Shown here: positions 44,662-55,881 of the stretch, piece by piece
Numbering within the stretch: position 1 is the first letter of the stretch
Layout: each line of letters begins with the position of its first letter
From: Diploscapter coronatus
Taxonomy: Eukaryota > Nematoda > Chromadorea > Rhabditida > Rhabditidae
Assembly (NCBI GenBank): GCA_964036155.1
Contig: OZ038422.1
Span: 29,845,201-29,909,200, forward strand
DNA: 64,000 nucleotides
Direction: 5' to 3'
Position numbers and translations under genes: made by a program
Notes under the pieces: model-generated
The model's input: the letters and a program-made list of their open reading frames with translations, nothing else
What the model was told of the DNA's origin: nothing
The model's database searches: none

Positions 44662-47600
44662 ATGAGCGACGACAATCCGAAAGAGGGCTCGACCGCTCCA
44701 AGTCAGCCCGACCTCAGGCAGCGTCGACAGTCGCCAAGTCGCGCAAAGGTCCCGGAAAAAGAGGTTCGAGTTTTCTTTATTTTTAATTGTTTTCTAAAAA
44801 ACTAACTTTTTGTAGATAAATATTTCTGGTAAAGGGAAAAGGTGATCCTCTTTTCAAAAGTATTTGATTTTTATTTTTGAACATTGATCCGTATTCCTTC
44901 TCGATATCAATTTTGTCCGTTCTTTCATGATCTCATTGAAACTCTGAAGCATAATGATTTTTTCGGAGATTTCAATTGACTTCTTTTGCAAATTAAAAAA
45001 AATGAAATTTTCATGGGATTAAAAATTTTTTGTAAAATTCATTTTGAATTTTAGCTGACTCGCCCGACGTCCGACGAGAGCGACATGGATGCGATTATTA
45101 ACCCGGATGAGGATAGGTCAAATTTTAAACAATCTTTATTCACACTTTTCGAATAAGTCCTTTATAACGAAAACGGCAATATAAAATTGCCTGAAATTTT
45201 ATCATCTCATTTTCTTTCCGCATTCCAAAATATGACATCCTATAATTTTTAATAAAAAAAAGATAAAAATTACAGTGACGGAGCCCAGCCTAACCCAAAT
45301 AGGAGAGAATCGTTAGTAAATTGAAATTTTGTGGCCGTGGACGATTTATGACAAAATTAAGTGGGGGATCATAAATTATTTTGATACAAATTGTCCCGAC
45401 TCGAAATTTAGAATGTCGTGAGAACTGTAGTTTCAAAAAATCTATCCTTTTGTTGTTACTATATTGAAGCATTTCGACTGATTTCCCTATGTTGTTTGGT
45501 GTAAAATCCGGATTTTTTTTGAAAATAACATTTTTCAAATTTAGACTAGAAAGACTGATGAAGAACGTGATACCGCAGGACACGGGCAGTCTGGGCACGA
45601 TGATCGACTCGATTTTGGAGCCGCTTCCGCCGAGGTGAATATTCTTATTTTTTAAAATTAAATGTGAACGAAATGAACAAGCAATCGAAAGTATTCAAAT
45701 TATATTGTTTTAATGAATTTTTTAAAATGTACTTGAATGATTCGAAGGAAACCAAGCCTTTATTTTGAATTGATACTTCTTCCAGAATTCTATCATCAGA
45801 TCAAACAATAATATTCAGTTATTACTACCAATCTTCCAGATTTCTTGAAAATCGTTTGAACATATTATTGGAAAAATGAAGATTTCATCGTTTCAGATGG
45901 CGCAATTGGGTGGTGCGCGGCGTGTTCACGATCATCATGGTCTCCTCGTTCACGTACATCGTCAATCGCGGCACAACTTGGCTCATGTTTTTGGTAATTC
46001 CTTTAAACTTTCAAAAAAAATCTTGGAAAGTTTTTCGTCATTATGAAAAGTTAAAAAAACCGTTTGATTTTTTAAAATATATTATGAAGAAGTCTTTCGA
46101 AAGCAAATTTAATATTTTAAAAATGTTATTTTCCAGGTATTTCTTATCCAGTTCAAGTGTTTCCAAGAGATCATAAACATCGGCCTGGCCGTGTATCGCA
46201 TGTACAATTTCCCTTGGTTCAGGGCGCTTTCTTGGTACTTTTTAAAATGTTTTGTTTCCTTGAAAATCGTAATTTTTTCTTGAAAAGTTAGCGTAAATTG
46301 AAGTTTTTCAGGTATTTCCTGGTGACGAGCAACTACTTCTTCTTCGGAGAGAGTCTCATCGACTATTGGGCGATCATTTTGAGGAAGGATGTGAGTTGTC
46401 CCTTCCTTTTACTATCAATTTTGCGGTTTATCAATTTTCTCGAGCTACCAAATTCCTGGATTTTGCGAAGTTTTGGATTTTTGATACTCTCGTATATGAT
46501 TAGCACAAACAAAATGGGATTTACCAAAATTCCAATACTACTGGACCACTGAATTCTTATGCTTTTAAAGTGTTATTAGATACGATTTTTAAACTTATCA
46601 ATTTTTAGAATTTAAAGATGATTGATATTTACAGAACTTCCTTCACTTCATGGTGGCCTACCACCGTCTGATCAGTTTCTCGTTGTACTGCATCGGCTTC
46701 GTTTGGTTCGTGCTCTCGCTCAGGAAGGGGTACTACATGAGGCAGTTCTCGCTGGTAAAATTCAGAGATTAGATTTTTAGTGACTTTTCTTGATTTTTTA
46801 AAAGTAAATTTTTGCAGTTCGCCTGGACGCACATCACCCTGCTGCTGATCGTCAGCCAATCCTTTTTCATCATTCAAAACATCTTCCAGGGAATCATTTG
46901 GTGCGTTTAGATTTTTAGTTGGTTACTTGCTCACTTTGGCTTATTATTATATATGTGCAACTTGTACTTATCATGTCTTTCTAAAACATACTAAATGACT
47001 ATTTTTGACGCTTTTAGAAGAATGATTTAGATGATTTTGACAAAAGTCTCAAAACGATTAAAATTCTATAGAACAATACTTGGCATTTAGTATCGCCAAT
47101 TATACAAAATTTCAAATACATTTCACCGAATTCACAAAATGGCTATCTAAATTCTGTTCTGCTTTTTCTTCAATTTATGATGCAAAATTAGGCACATTTA
47201 TCATTTCCAGGTTCCTGGTACCCGTTTCGATGATCGTCTGCTGCGACATCATGTCCTACATGTTCGGGTTCTTCTTCGGCAAGACGCCCCTCATCAAACT
47301 GTCTCCCAAAAAGACCTGGGAGGGATTCATCGGAGGCGCATTCAGCACCGTCATCTTCGCTATTCTCGTAGGGTTTTATTCTAATTTATAAAAATCAATA
47401 TTTAAATTTAATTATGGACAATTGTTTTTAATTCAATTCGACTAAAACTTTCGATGATGACTAGTAAAAATAGATTTTTAAAATTAATTTTTCATGCTTC
47501 ATAAAAAGAAGAGAAACTTTTAAATGTTTGAGGAAATGAGTTTTCACGCGCAATACATTTAAATTTCTATGATGAGTGATAAAGTTAAGATTTTCTGAAG

Positions 47601-48976
47601 AACAAAATCCTCGATGAAACATAAATAAGATTTTTTTAAACTTTTTAATCACGGTATTTTGTAAATGTGCTAATTTTGAGCTCTCTTTTCTTCTGTACAA
47701 CCGTCCGTTCTTCGTATGCCCTGTGGAGGATTACTATAATGACAATACGAACTGCACTCGTCCCTCATCTTTCCAATGGCAACAGTACGAAGTCGGCAGA
47801 CCCATCTCCTGGATCTATAAGATTCTCAGGTCGGGGGTTTCAATTTATTATTTTCTTTAAAAATCGACAATTTAACATTTTGCACTTTTACTTTATTTGC
47901 TAAAATATAGCAGGTAGTTTATTCCTGAACAACATTATCTTCATCTGTATAATGCTAGAAAGTTCTAAAATTTGTCATTTTGAAAATAGGCCCATAATGC
48001 CACGTTAATGTCTTGCAAATTTGAAGAGATGATAAAAATTGGTTTTGCAGAAAAGACCCACACATCTATATGTTTCCATTCATATTCCACGCCGTTATCA
48101 TGGGCCTGTTCGCCTCGCTGCTCGGCCCCTTCGGTGGGTTCTTCGCCAGCGGATTCAAAAGAGCTTTCAAAATTAAGGTGAGATTTTTTTTACCTCCATA
48201 AAAATGCTGAAATTTCAATGAGAACATCACTGTTAAAAGATTTACTGTTATTTTAAGGAAAAAATTCGAGGATTGGCGAATTCTTGAGAAATAATCATAA
48301 TATTTTTCAATTATCTCGTTTATTTAAAAGCGTTTCCATATTTGTAATCTGCGTGGTGAACCACTAATGTCACATTCGAAAACGGTTAGAATAAGTTTTA
48401 AAAATTTCATTTATTCAAAGCCATTCACTGAAAAGTGATGAAAACGTAGTAGGTAGAGTTAGAACAATCAAATATTCTAATTTCCTTAAATTGCAGGACT
48501 TTGGTGATGTGATTCCCGGCCATGGTGGGCTGATGGATCGATTCGACTGCCAGCTGCTCATGGGCACATTCGTCAACGTCTACATTCAGACCTTCATTCG
48601 GTAGGCTTTTCTGACCAAATTAATCTATTCTTATTTTGTAGAGTTCAAAGAGAATGGAGATTTAGTAAAATATCGAAGGCATTTGGTCCTTTGATTTTTG
48701 AACACTAATTCTGAACAATGAGTGCATTTTATATTTGATAAAGTAAAAAAAATGTGAGTAAGATGGTTGCCAGCACAGTATCGACACGAAATAAATATCA
48801 ATCAGATCTTTAATATGTTTTAGACCTTTCATTAACTTTCACATGGAATCAATTTTCTTTTTAGCGTTCCGAATCCTCAAAAATTGGTGACTCAAATCCT
48901 GTGGCTCTCTCCCGAAGACCAGCTGACCGTGTTCAATTCGTTGAAAGAGGAGCTCACCAAATCCGGATTACTATGA
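44662..48976 (+). CDS. cdgs-1: CDP-diacylglycerol synthase (phosphatidate cytidylyltransferase), 459 aa
   Basis: Thirteen exons: 44662-44763, 45055-45116, 45545-45634, 45897-45993, 46137-46234, 46312-46390, 46635-46754, 46818-46900, 47211-47367, 47681-47829, 48051-48177, 48497-48600, 48865-48976. The sum is 1380 bases. The enzyme makes CDP-diacylglycerol from CTP and phosphatidic acid in the ER, feeding phosphatidylinositol, phosphatidylglycerol and cardiolipin synthesis. The N-terminal 55 residues are hydrophilic and Ser/Asp-rich. Many membrane helices follow. The cytidylyltransferase signature is complete at about 379-405: [10 protein letters not shown] then [17 protein letters not shown]. 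The [10 protein letters not shown] motif is also present at about 276. The acceptor of exon 10 is TTTTGAG, weaker than its neighbours. Poly(A) signal at 49106-49111. Confidence 0.97.
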
Positions 48977-49952
48977 ATTCAAACTCAAATTCGATAAGTA
49001 TGTTAATTTAAAAATGGTTTTCATCACAAACGTGGTTCTTATCAGCTCTCTTCATGAAAAATTGCTTATCATTCAAAATGACAAGTAAAATTTTAGTCTG
49101 GTAGAAATAAAACCTGGAGAAAATACAGTATTTTTAGTTTTCTGAATTTTGAAAGATACTGTGGTTTTAACTGGGAAGTACCTCAAGTCTCGTAGTTCAC
49201 TATGTAAAATGAAAAGTTGTCGATAAATTCCGCTTTACTTCGATATTGGCAACCAAAAGTTTCTGATTCAAAATCTATGATTTTATCTCGAAAAGTGTAT
49301 CTCAAAAGTTGGCTAGGATGTAGGGCAAAATACTTATTTTTGGCTAGAAAAGATTCACTCGAATGTTTATTTGGACGTTTGGAAAAGTGCATTGATTTAG
49401 AAGAGAGTTTGTTTCTTGGCTTTTCCAAGTATTCATTTTCACTTTATCCTCATTTTACTTGTTGTACAGATATAGTATTTCTTTTTTTCTTCTAAATTTT
49501 ACGAAAAATAATAGCATTCCGTGATTATCAATTTCCCTTATCCCGTGGCTCTAATATATTTCATTTGCCGTTTCAAAATTAATTTTATTCTTGTTTTTCC
49601 GACGATCAAATTACTCTATTTGAGAGTTTTTGAAAATGCAGAAAATTTCCTAGATTGTCGAAATTTTCAGCGTTTTTAATCAATTTCTATGTGTGATTTT
49701 CATGACTCGACTCGGGAATTTCTAAAAATACATCATGTTTTACAAATTTCCCTCGTTGTATCTAAATTCTCCCGTAATCTCGATATTCAGATATAAAATT
49801 TGGTAGATCTATAAAAAAATTCAAGTTAATTTTTCACTATGAATAAAGATTTCTTTTGCAGATTTAAAATTTTTTAAAAGCAGCGTATTTTTCGAAGAAT
49901 CGATACCGTCAGAAATTTGGTGTATTGTAAAATTGGTGACTTTTCAGAAAAA
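48977..49952. other. cdgs-1 3' UTR and ZGPAT upstream region
   Basis: AT-rich DNA with an AATAAA at 49106-49111, about 130 bases past the cdgs-1 stop. The TTTTCAG at 49941-49947, five bases before the ZGPAT ATG, looks like a trans-splice acceptor. The distance is too large for a tight nematode operon. Confidence 0.5.
49106..49111 (+). terminator. Poly(A) signal of cdgs-1
   Basis: AATAAA 130 bases downstream of the stop codon, the first one on this strand. Confidence 0.6.
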
Positions 49953-52900
49953 ATGTCCGAAATCGAGGAATACAGATCTCAAATTCGGGCGATTGTGGAG
50001 CAACTTGAGTTGACTGAGGATGAAACTGAAAGGGCAGAGCTGATTCAAGTTAAGCAGGATCTAGAAGAGTTGGTCGGACTTCTATTGGAAAGCGGGGAGG
50101 AAGAGGTACGGCGTTTTATTGTTTTTTGAAAAGAATGATATTTTATTGATTTTTCTAACATTTTGAACAATTTTGCTCATTTTTAACTGTTATTTTTGAA
50201 GATTAAACAAGAAGAGGACGAAGACTCAAAGCCAGGAACGTCGAATTCGAACGACGATACTAACGATGGATCTGATTACGAAGATGCGCAGGATTATGGT
50301 AGAAGTTTTTTCTCGAAAATCATTCAATTACGTTTCAAGAGGATATTTTACATGCTAGAAATTTCTACCGATTTTTTCAGCATCTTGCTTTTTTATTTGA
50401 ATCTAAATTTTTAAAAGTTTATATTTCAACAAAGGTACATTTATGTTCTTCATATCTGCTTGATAACTCATTTTCGATATTTGGTACTAAATTAAAATTT
50501 TCCAAATTCCAGACGAGCTGGTTGGTGACCGCTGTAATGCGCCATACCTTCGAGCCCAATTGCCTCTGTCTCACCACGCTGCTATCATTCTGCAGGTTGA
50601 TCCACCGGGCAAAGGGTCGCAATTTCCAATTGTAAGCTTTTTTTCTTCAAAAACTTCAATTTTATTTTTTTTTTGAAGATTATGAAATTACAATTTTACT
50701 TTTTTGAATATTCATCTTTGAAAAAAAATTTTTATCTTTTTATCAACATTTTCAAACTTATTCTTGACCTTATTTTAACAATCATTTAAGAAAAGTAGGT
50801 CTACTAAATTGTATGCTTTTCGTCTTTGTGAAAAACGGATTATAGTATTTTACTTTAATTTTATGATTTCAGGCCCGAGTTCTCTATTCGCACCCCCTAA
50901 TTGTCTCGATGAAGCCCTGCCAACATTTTCTGAACGGCACGTGTCGATTCGAGGAGAATTGCCGATTCAGTCATGGAGAGGCTGTTTCTTTGGATCAGCT
51001 TGAACCATACAAGGAACCCGATTTTTCGTGAGTTCTTATTTTACTTTCTTTTACCTTTTAAAAACTCACCTTATTACTCTAAGAAAAATGCTGGAAAAAA
51101 TCTGTATCACACGAAAAATTTGATTTCCGACTAGCCTTTTTCAATTATTTTCTAAAATGATCATTTTCAGAAAATTCGGCGACGACAGTCTGGTCCTTTG
51201 CGCTGTGGAAAACGGTCTGTGGGAGCTCGGCCGAGTGACTGCAAGGGATGAGGACGAATTGGCCGTGAAGCTGAACAAGTCAGGCAAGGAGATCTCGACC
51301 AACCTCGAGAAGATCGTGCCAGTTGAGGAGGACGAAATCAGGGATCAAAAGGGAGAAGGTGAAAGAATTGTGACTGTTTCCAATTTTTTTACAAAGTCAT
51401 CCTATCAACACGACTAATTAGTAAATTCTGCATGAAAATGTATTTATGAATCGGATGAAACTTGTTATTTTTCTTTTTCCAACTACTTTAACATGTTATC
51501 GAAAACTTCATTAGTGTAAATCTCCGACTGGATTGAAACTTACCAAAATTAATTTAATTTCGCTCATTTCATATGATTGCTCTAATTCGTGTAAATCAAA
51601 ATGCGCAATGTGCAAATTAAAAAAATCATTCTTTGAAGCATACTTCAAAAAATCCAACTCTTTCTCCAAAAACATTTTATTTGAATAATCGTCGTATGTC
51701 GTGGATGTGTTAAAGGGAAAGCGTGTTGAGGTAGGGAACGCTAAACGACGTCATAATTTGACCTATTTCTATTCCGCTAGCTATTTATACCTTAGATTAT
51801 GAAGTCATTTATAAATACCTCTAAGCTCTCCTAGTGCTCTATTGCGTGGACATAACGTGCTGATTGTGAGTGGGCGAGGCGAGTTTGCTCTCGTCTACAA
51901 ACGCGCCGCATCGTTCATCGTTCGAATCACTCGACGATAATGCGCGGCTCGAGCACGTCGAACAGCGGCTGCATCGCGTAGATCGACGCCGGCGTGTAGT
52001 CGCGACATCTAAATTTTAGCATTTTCTCTTTTCAAGCTTTCAACATTATTTTGAATTTTAGAGAGAAGAATACAATGTTTAGATTTTTTCAAAAATCATT
52101 GAAATTTGTGGATTGGTAAAGTAGGAATTTTGTTTACGATTTTGTTAAATGAGATGGAAGAACAGAAAAACTAACTGAAGCATTTCCGTCGTGGAATATT
52201 CGGGCTCCGATTTGGACGGCGTCGTCGAGACGAACGATGTCGTGGTTACCTAAAATTTGAATATCTAAAGAAAAGAAACAATTGAGTATTTTTGTCAATT
52301 TTCGTGAAAAATTAGACTGGAGATTTCTATTTTCGTGGGCTCATAGAAAAAGACACCGGGACACCGGGACACCGATTAGAAAAAGACACCGGGTTTTCTA
52401 AGAAATAGTATGGGAAGGCAAGAGAAGAAAAGAAAAAAGCCGGTGTCTTTTTCTAATCGGTGTCCCGGTGTCTTTTTCTACGAGCCATTTTCGTGCTTTT
52501 TTTTTCGATAAATAAGAATTTTCTGAAAACTCATAGGTGGTGGGAGTGGTTTAGGCGACGGGATGCGAGGCAGAGTTTCGACCTAAAATTTGAAATTCTT
52601 TGAGGTAATCGAGAGCATCTTTCGATTTTTAACTTACCGGAGCCGGCTACGGCTTTTTCTTCTGGAATTTAACAATTTTGACTAGAAAAGCTAATCTTCA
52701 TGAAAATTTTGGTTTTTTGCTATGAGCACTTTTCTCCCACGAATTAGTGCATTTCTCTCAAAGGTGAGTACTTTCCTCCTAAAACGGGAAAATGAAAGAA
52801 AAGGGAAAGTACGCACTTCAGAACTTTGGGAAGAAAGTATTCATTCCATGGGAGGGGAATGTACTTCCAACCGTTTTGTGTTGGGACTGACCTTTTTCTT

Positions 52901-54778
52901 CAAGCACTGAAAAATGGCGAAATGGACGAGTGCGACATAGAGAAGCGCCTGTAGAAACCACCACCACATGACGATTTTGAGTAATGGCGGCAAAATTTTG
53001 AAGAAAAATTGAAATTACCTAATTTCAAAATTTCGATAATGTATTCAAATGTCGATTTTTGCATCGAAAAAGATGAAATCTCATTTTTCACCAACAAAAG
53101 TTTATGCTTTTCGAAAATTTCAAGAAGACATCAATCTTCAGATTTTCTCTCTTCGAGCTATCCCACGGACTTTTCTGACATCGATAGATCCAACGAATGG
53201 TCGGAGCTGAAGGGGGCCACAAGTGGGCGAATCGCCGTCGGAGAATTGGGAAACTGGTCTGGAGGCGGGTTCGGTCTGAAACTCATGCAGAAAATGGGCT
53301 ACAAGTTGGGAGAGGTAAGGTATTTTCCTTCAGATTATCAGTCGAAAAATGATATTCCTACATCCAATATTTTAAGTGAAAATCTATTTAAGAAAAGCAA
53401 GTTGATATGCCTATTTTTCAAGCTATTCACAACCTTAGAAATATTATTATTCCGGAATGTCATTTCCGAATAAACTTTGAATTGTGAAACATCTTTTTCT
53501 ATATGTTTCAAAGGGGTTTCTTATGGTTTACGCTATTATATTTTTTATTGGTGTTATAAATGTCATGTTTATTAAAAATAGTAATTAAAGAATTGGAATA
53601 TTTCAGGGTCTCGGGAAACGGAGCGACGGCATCGTTCACGCGATTCAGGCTGAAGTTCTGCCGAAAAGTGCTATTTAAATTCTTTCCTTTTAAAAACTGA
53701 AATTTCAGACAAATCGCTTGATGAAGTAATGACGCGAAAGAGGAAAATGATCGTTGATGGAAAGGAAGAAAAGAAGAAACGGGTCAAAAAGGTAGCATTT
53801 TTCGAAAATAAACTAATTTTATAATAAAGAAATATTTTTCTTAAGAAATGTTTCAGGCCCTGGAATCGACGAAATCCAACCAAATCGAGCACGATATTTT
53901 CAGTTTCATCAACAGAAAATTGAATTCAGTGGGATTTTCTTTTTGATTTTGATTTTTTAAATGTATTTTTCAGGCCAAAGACGTAAAGAAGGCTGAGCAA
54001 GAAAAGGCAAAACAGGAAAAACAAGAAATCAACTCCAGTAGCAACAAGTAAGTTTTTTTTTATAACTGTTAAAGATTTGGTCTATTGGAAATCGAAGATA
54101 TTATTTATTTCGTAGAATATTTGAAACATAAGCAAAATTTTACGACATTATATTTTTTATTTGACACTAAACAACTATACTAACCACCTATCTACTATGC
54201 ACATTTTGTTTTAATGAAATAGTTAAAGCCTATTTCGAGATTTAATCTTTCGATATTTGAGAGTTATTATATAACTTTAGGAGATATACAGTATTTTCGA
54301 TTCATGAGTTTTATTATGTATTTTTGAAGCCTACAAAATTGGATTATCCATTTTCAGATCTCTTGGCATCAAGAGAATCACATTGGAAAAGGAACTCAGC
54401 GATCTCAAAGCCAAACAGGCCAGATTGAAGCAGGTAAATTTTAAAAAATAAACAGAAATAAAAAAATGAAATTCTAGGGCATTGAAAGGAACAAGAACGA
54501 CAAGAACACCGTGGCGAATATTCAAAGAAGTCTGGAAGAAGTTCAGAAAGAGGTAAGTTTCAAATTTCGTTAATTATCGGAGAGATTATTTGAAACTAGG
54601 CCTAAATTCGAACATGAAAATATGGAATTTTTCAAACTATCAATTTTACCCTTATTTTTTTCGAGGATCTTACAAAATTTAGAAAGGATAATTTTAGATC
54701 GCTCGAGTTGAATCTCTCACTACTCACGCTCAGAATGAAGTTTCCGACCGACATAACAAGAAGAAGTCCATCTTTTAA
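49953..54778 (+). CDS. ZGPAT: ZGPAT homologue: CCCH zinc finger, Tudor-like and G-patch protein, 468 aa
   Basis: Thirteen exons: 49953-50105, 50202-50298, 50513-50631, 50873-51027, 51171-51358, 53142-53314, 53607-53667, 53709-53791, 53857-53928, 53974-54047, 54358-54433, 54478-54552, 54698-54778. The sum is 1407 bases. ZGPAT proteins are nuclear; the human one is reported as a transcriptional repressor and spliceosome-linked factor. In order: an N-terminal coiled coil (1-50), an acidic segment (52-84), a CCCH finger with Cys139, Cys147, Cys153 and His157 (CQHFLNGTCRFEENCRFSH), a Tudor-like segment (about 178-230), a G-patch (about 262-300, WSGGGFGLKLMQKMGYKLGE then GLGKRSDG), KSLDEV after it as in the family, and a Lys/Glu-rich coiled C-terminus. 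Intron 5 is 1.8 kb and holds antisense exons and a long hairpin. Confidence 0.95.
51927..52969 (-). CDS. Possible small gene antisense within ZGPAT intron 5 (structure unresolved)
   Basis: Several coding-like pieces lie on the minus strand. A start exon at 52,969 encodes MWWWFLQALLYVALVHFAIF followed by QCLKKK and a GTCAGT donor near 52,891; it reads as a short membrane anchor. Small exons with good splice sites lie at about 52,644-52,668 and 52,535-52,582 (the latter could read VETLPRIPSPKPLPPP). A well-matched terminal pair, 52176-52249 and 51927-52008, encodes VTTTSFVSTTPSKSEPEYST... ending in PLFDVLEPRIIVE and a stop. The pair is phase-consistent, but the upstream pieces do not join to it in one frame. 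There may be two genes, missed micro-exons, or small sequence errors. I do not recognise the protein. Confidence 0.45.
52339..52484. repeat. Near-perfect hairpin built of GACACCGG units
   Basis: The left arm (about 52,339-52,394) reads GCTCATAGAAAAAGACACCG..., with the inner part ACCGATTAGAAAAAGACACC. The right arm (52,441-52,484) is its reverse complement (CCGGTGTCTTTTTCTAATCG...). The left arm has one extra copy of the GGGACACC unit. About 46 bases of A-rich loop separate the arms. It lies between antisense exons inside ZGPAT intron 5. Confidence 0.85.
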
Positions 54779-54810
54779 TTTATTCTTTTTCTCATTTCCG
54801 AGTAAAAACT

Positions 54811-54816
54811 AATAAA
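54811..54816 (+). terminator. Poly(A) signal of the ZGPAT homologue
   Basis: AATAAA 33 bases after the stop codon. Confidence 0.7.
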
Positions 54817-55881
54817 GTTTCATTGAAAACCTTTTTCTTCATAATCTTGACCACAACGGTTTCAGTAGCCGTTAGATGCTTTATCATTTTTATCGTTTTA
54901 CCGCGAAACTTGCTCGTGATTTTATTCGTACGATTATGATTTATTCGTTACACCTTTTGATATAAAAAAGCGTGGCTTAGTTTTGGACTTTATTTGGTTT
55001 AGATATAATGCTAATGCCAAAGTTGAAGGGTACGTTATAGTCTCTTGATAGTGTCGACGCATGTTTCCTGGCTAGGCTACGCTCTGTTTTTGGATACAAA
55101 TGGAACAGTTTTGCCTGTTTTCTTTCTTTCAACCTCTTATTTTTTTACCTTGGATCTTTCTTCCTTTTTGCATATTTTTCCCATTTTTTCATTTCATTTT
55201 TTGTATTTAATTTTCTTTCTCCATTTTTTATCTTTGATCTTTCTTCGTTTTGCATACTTCGTCTTTCTTTCTCTTCATTTTCCGTACTCTATAGTTGACT
55301 TTTTTCTTTAGTCGTTCACTTTTTGCGTAGTACAAAGTACACTTTTCTCTCGATTTCACATCATAGGCAAAAAAGAAAAAGTGAAACTCTCCCAATTCCA
55401 ATTGATTTGTGTTGTCTACGCATTTAATAATGAAATATGATTGATATTTCAACGAAAAGGATAATTTGGCGTATCTTTATTTGGATAGACCTCATCTTAC
55501 CCTAATCAGTCTTTCGTTTTCTTACTTTTCGTCCTTGATTTATTCTTTTTCTTTGAAACATCAGCCGTTTTGCTACCCTCCTTTCGATATTTTTCCTACG
55601 ATCTTTATAAGTCGTGTTTTTTTTTCATTTTCAATATCACTTCTCCTTAACCGTCCATTTTGCATTTCTTTGAAAACCTGCACTTTTAAAAATCACTTTC
55701 GTTGAAATCTCTTCATTTCAATAAATTTCATCTTTTCTTTATCATTTCTCATTTTTCTTTCATTCAATTATTTCTTCTACTTCAACTCCAAAATATACCC
55801 TATCTTTAAAAATAAGACATTTTCCGCGAATTTTAAATTTCTCATTTCAGACGCCGGTGGATTTCTGATTCCATTTTAACG
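54817..55881. other. Upstream region of dif-1
   Basis: Strongly T-rich on the plus strand, especially 55,120-55,800. No exons seen. A TTTCAG at 55844-55849, about 30 bases before the dif-1 ATG, may be a trans-splice acceptor or end a 5' UTR intron. Confidence 0.5.
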
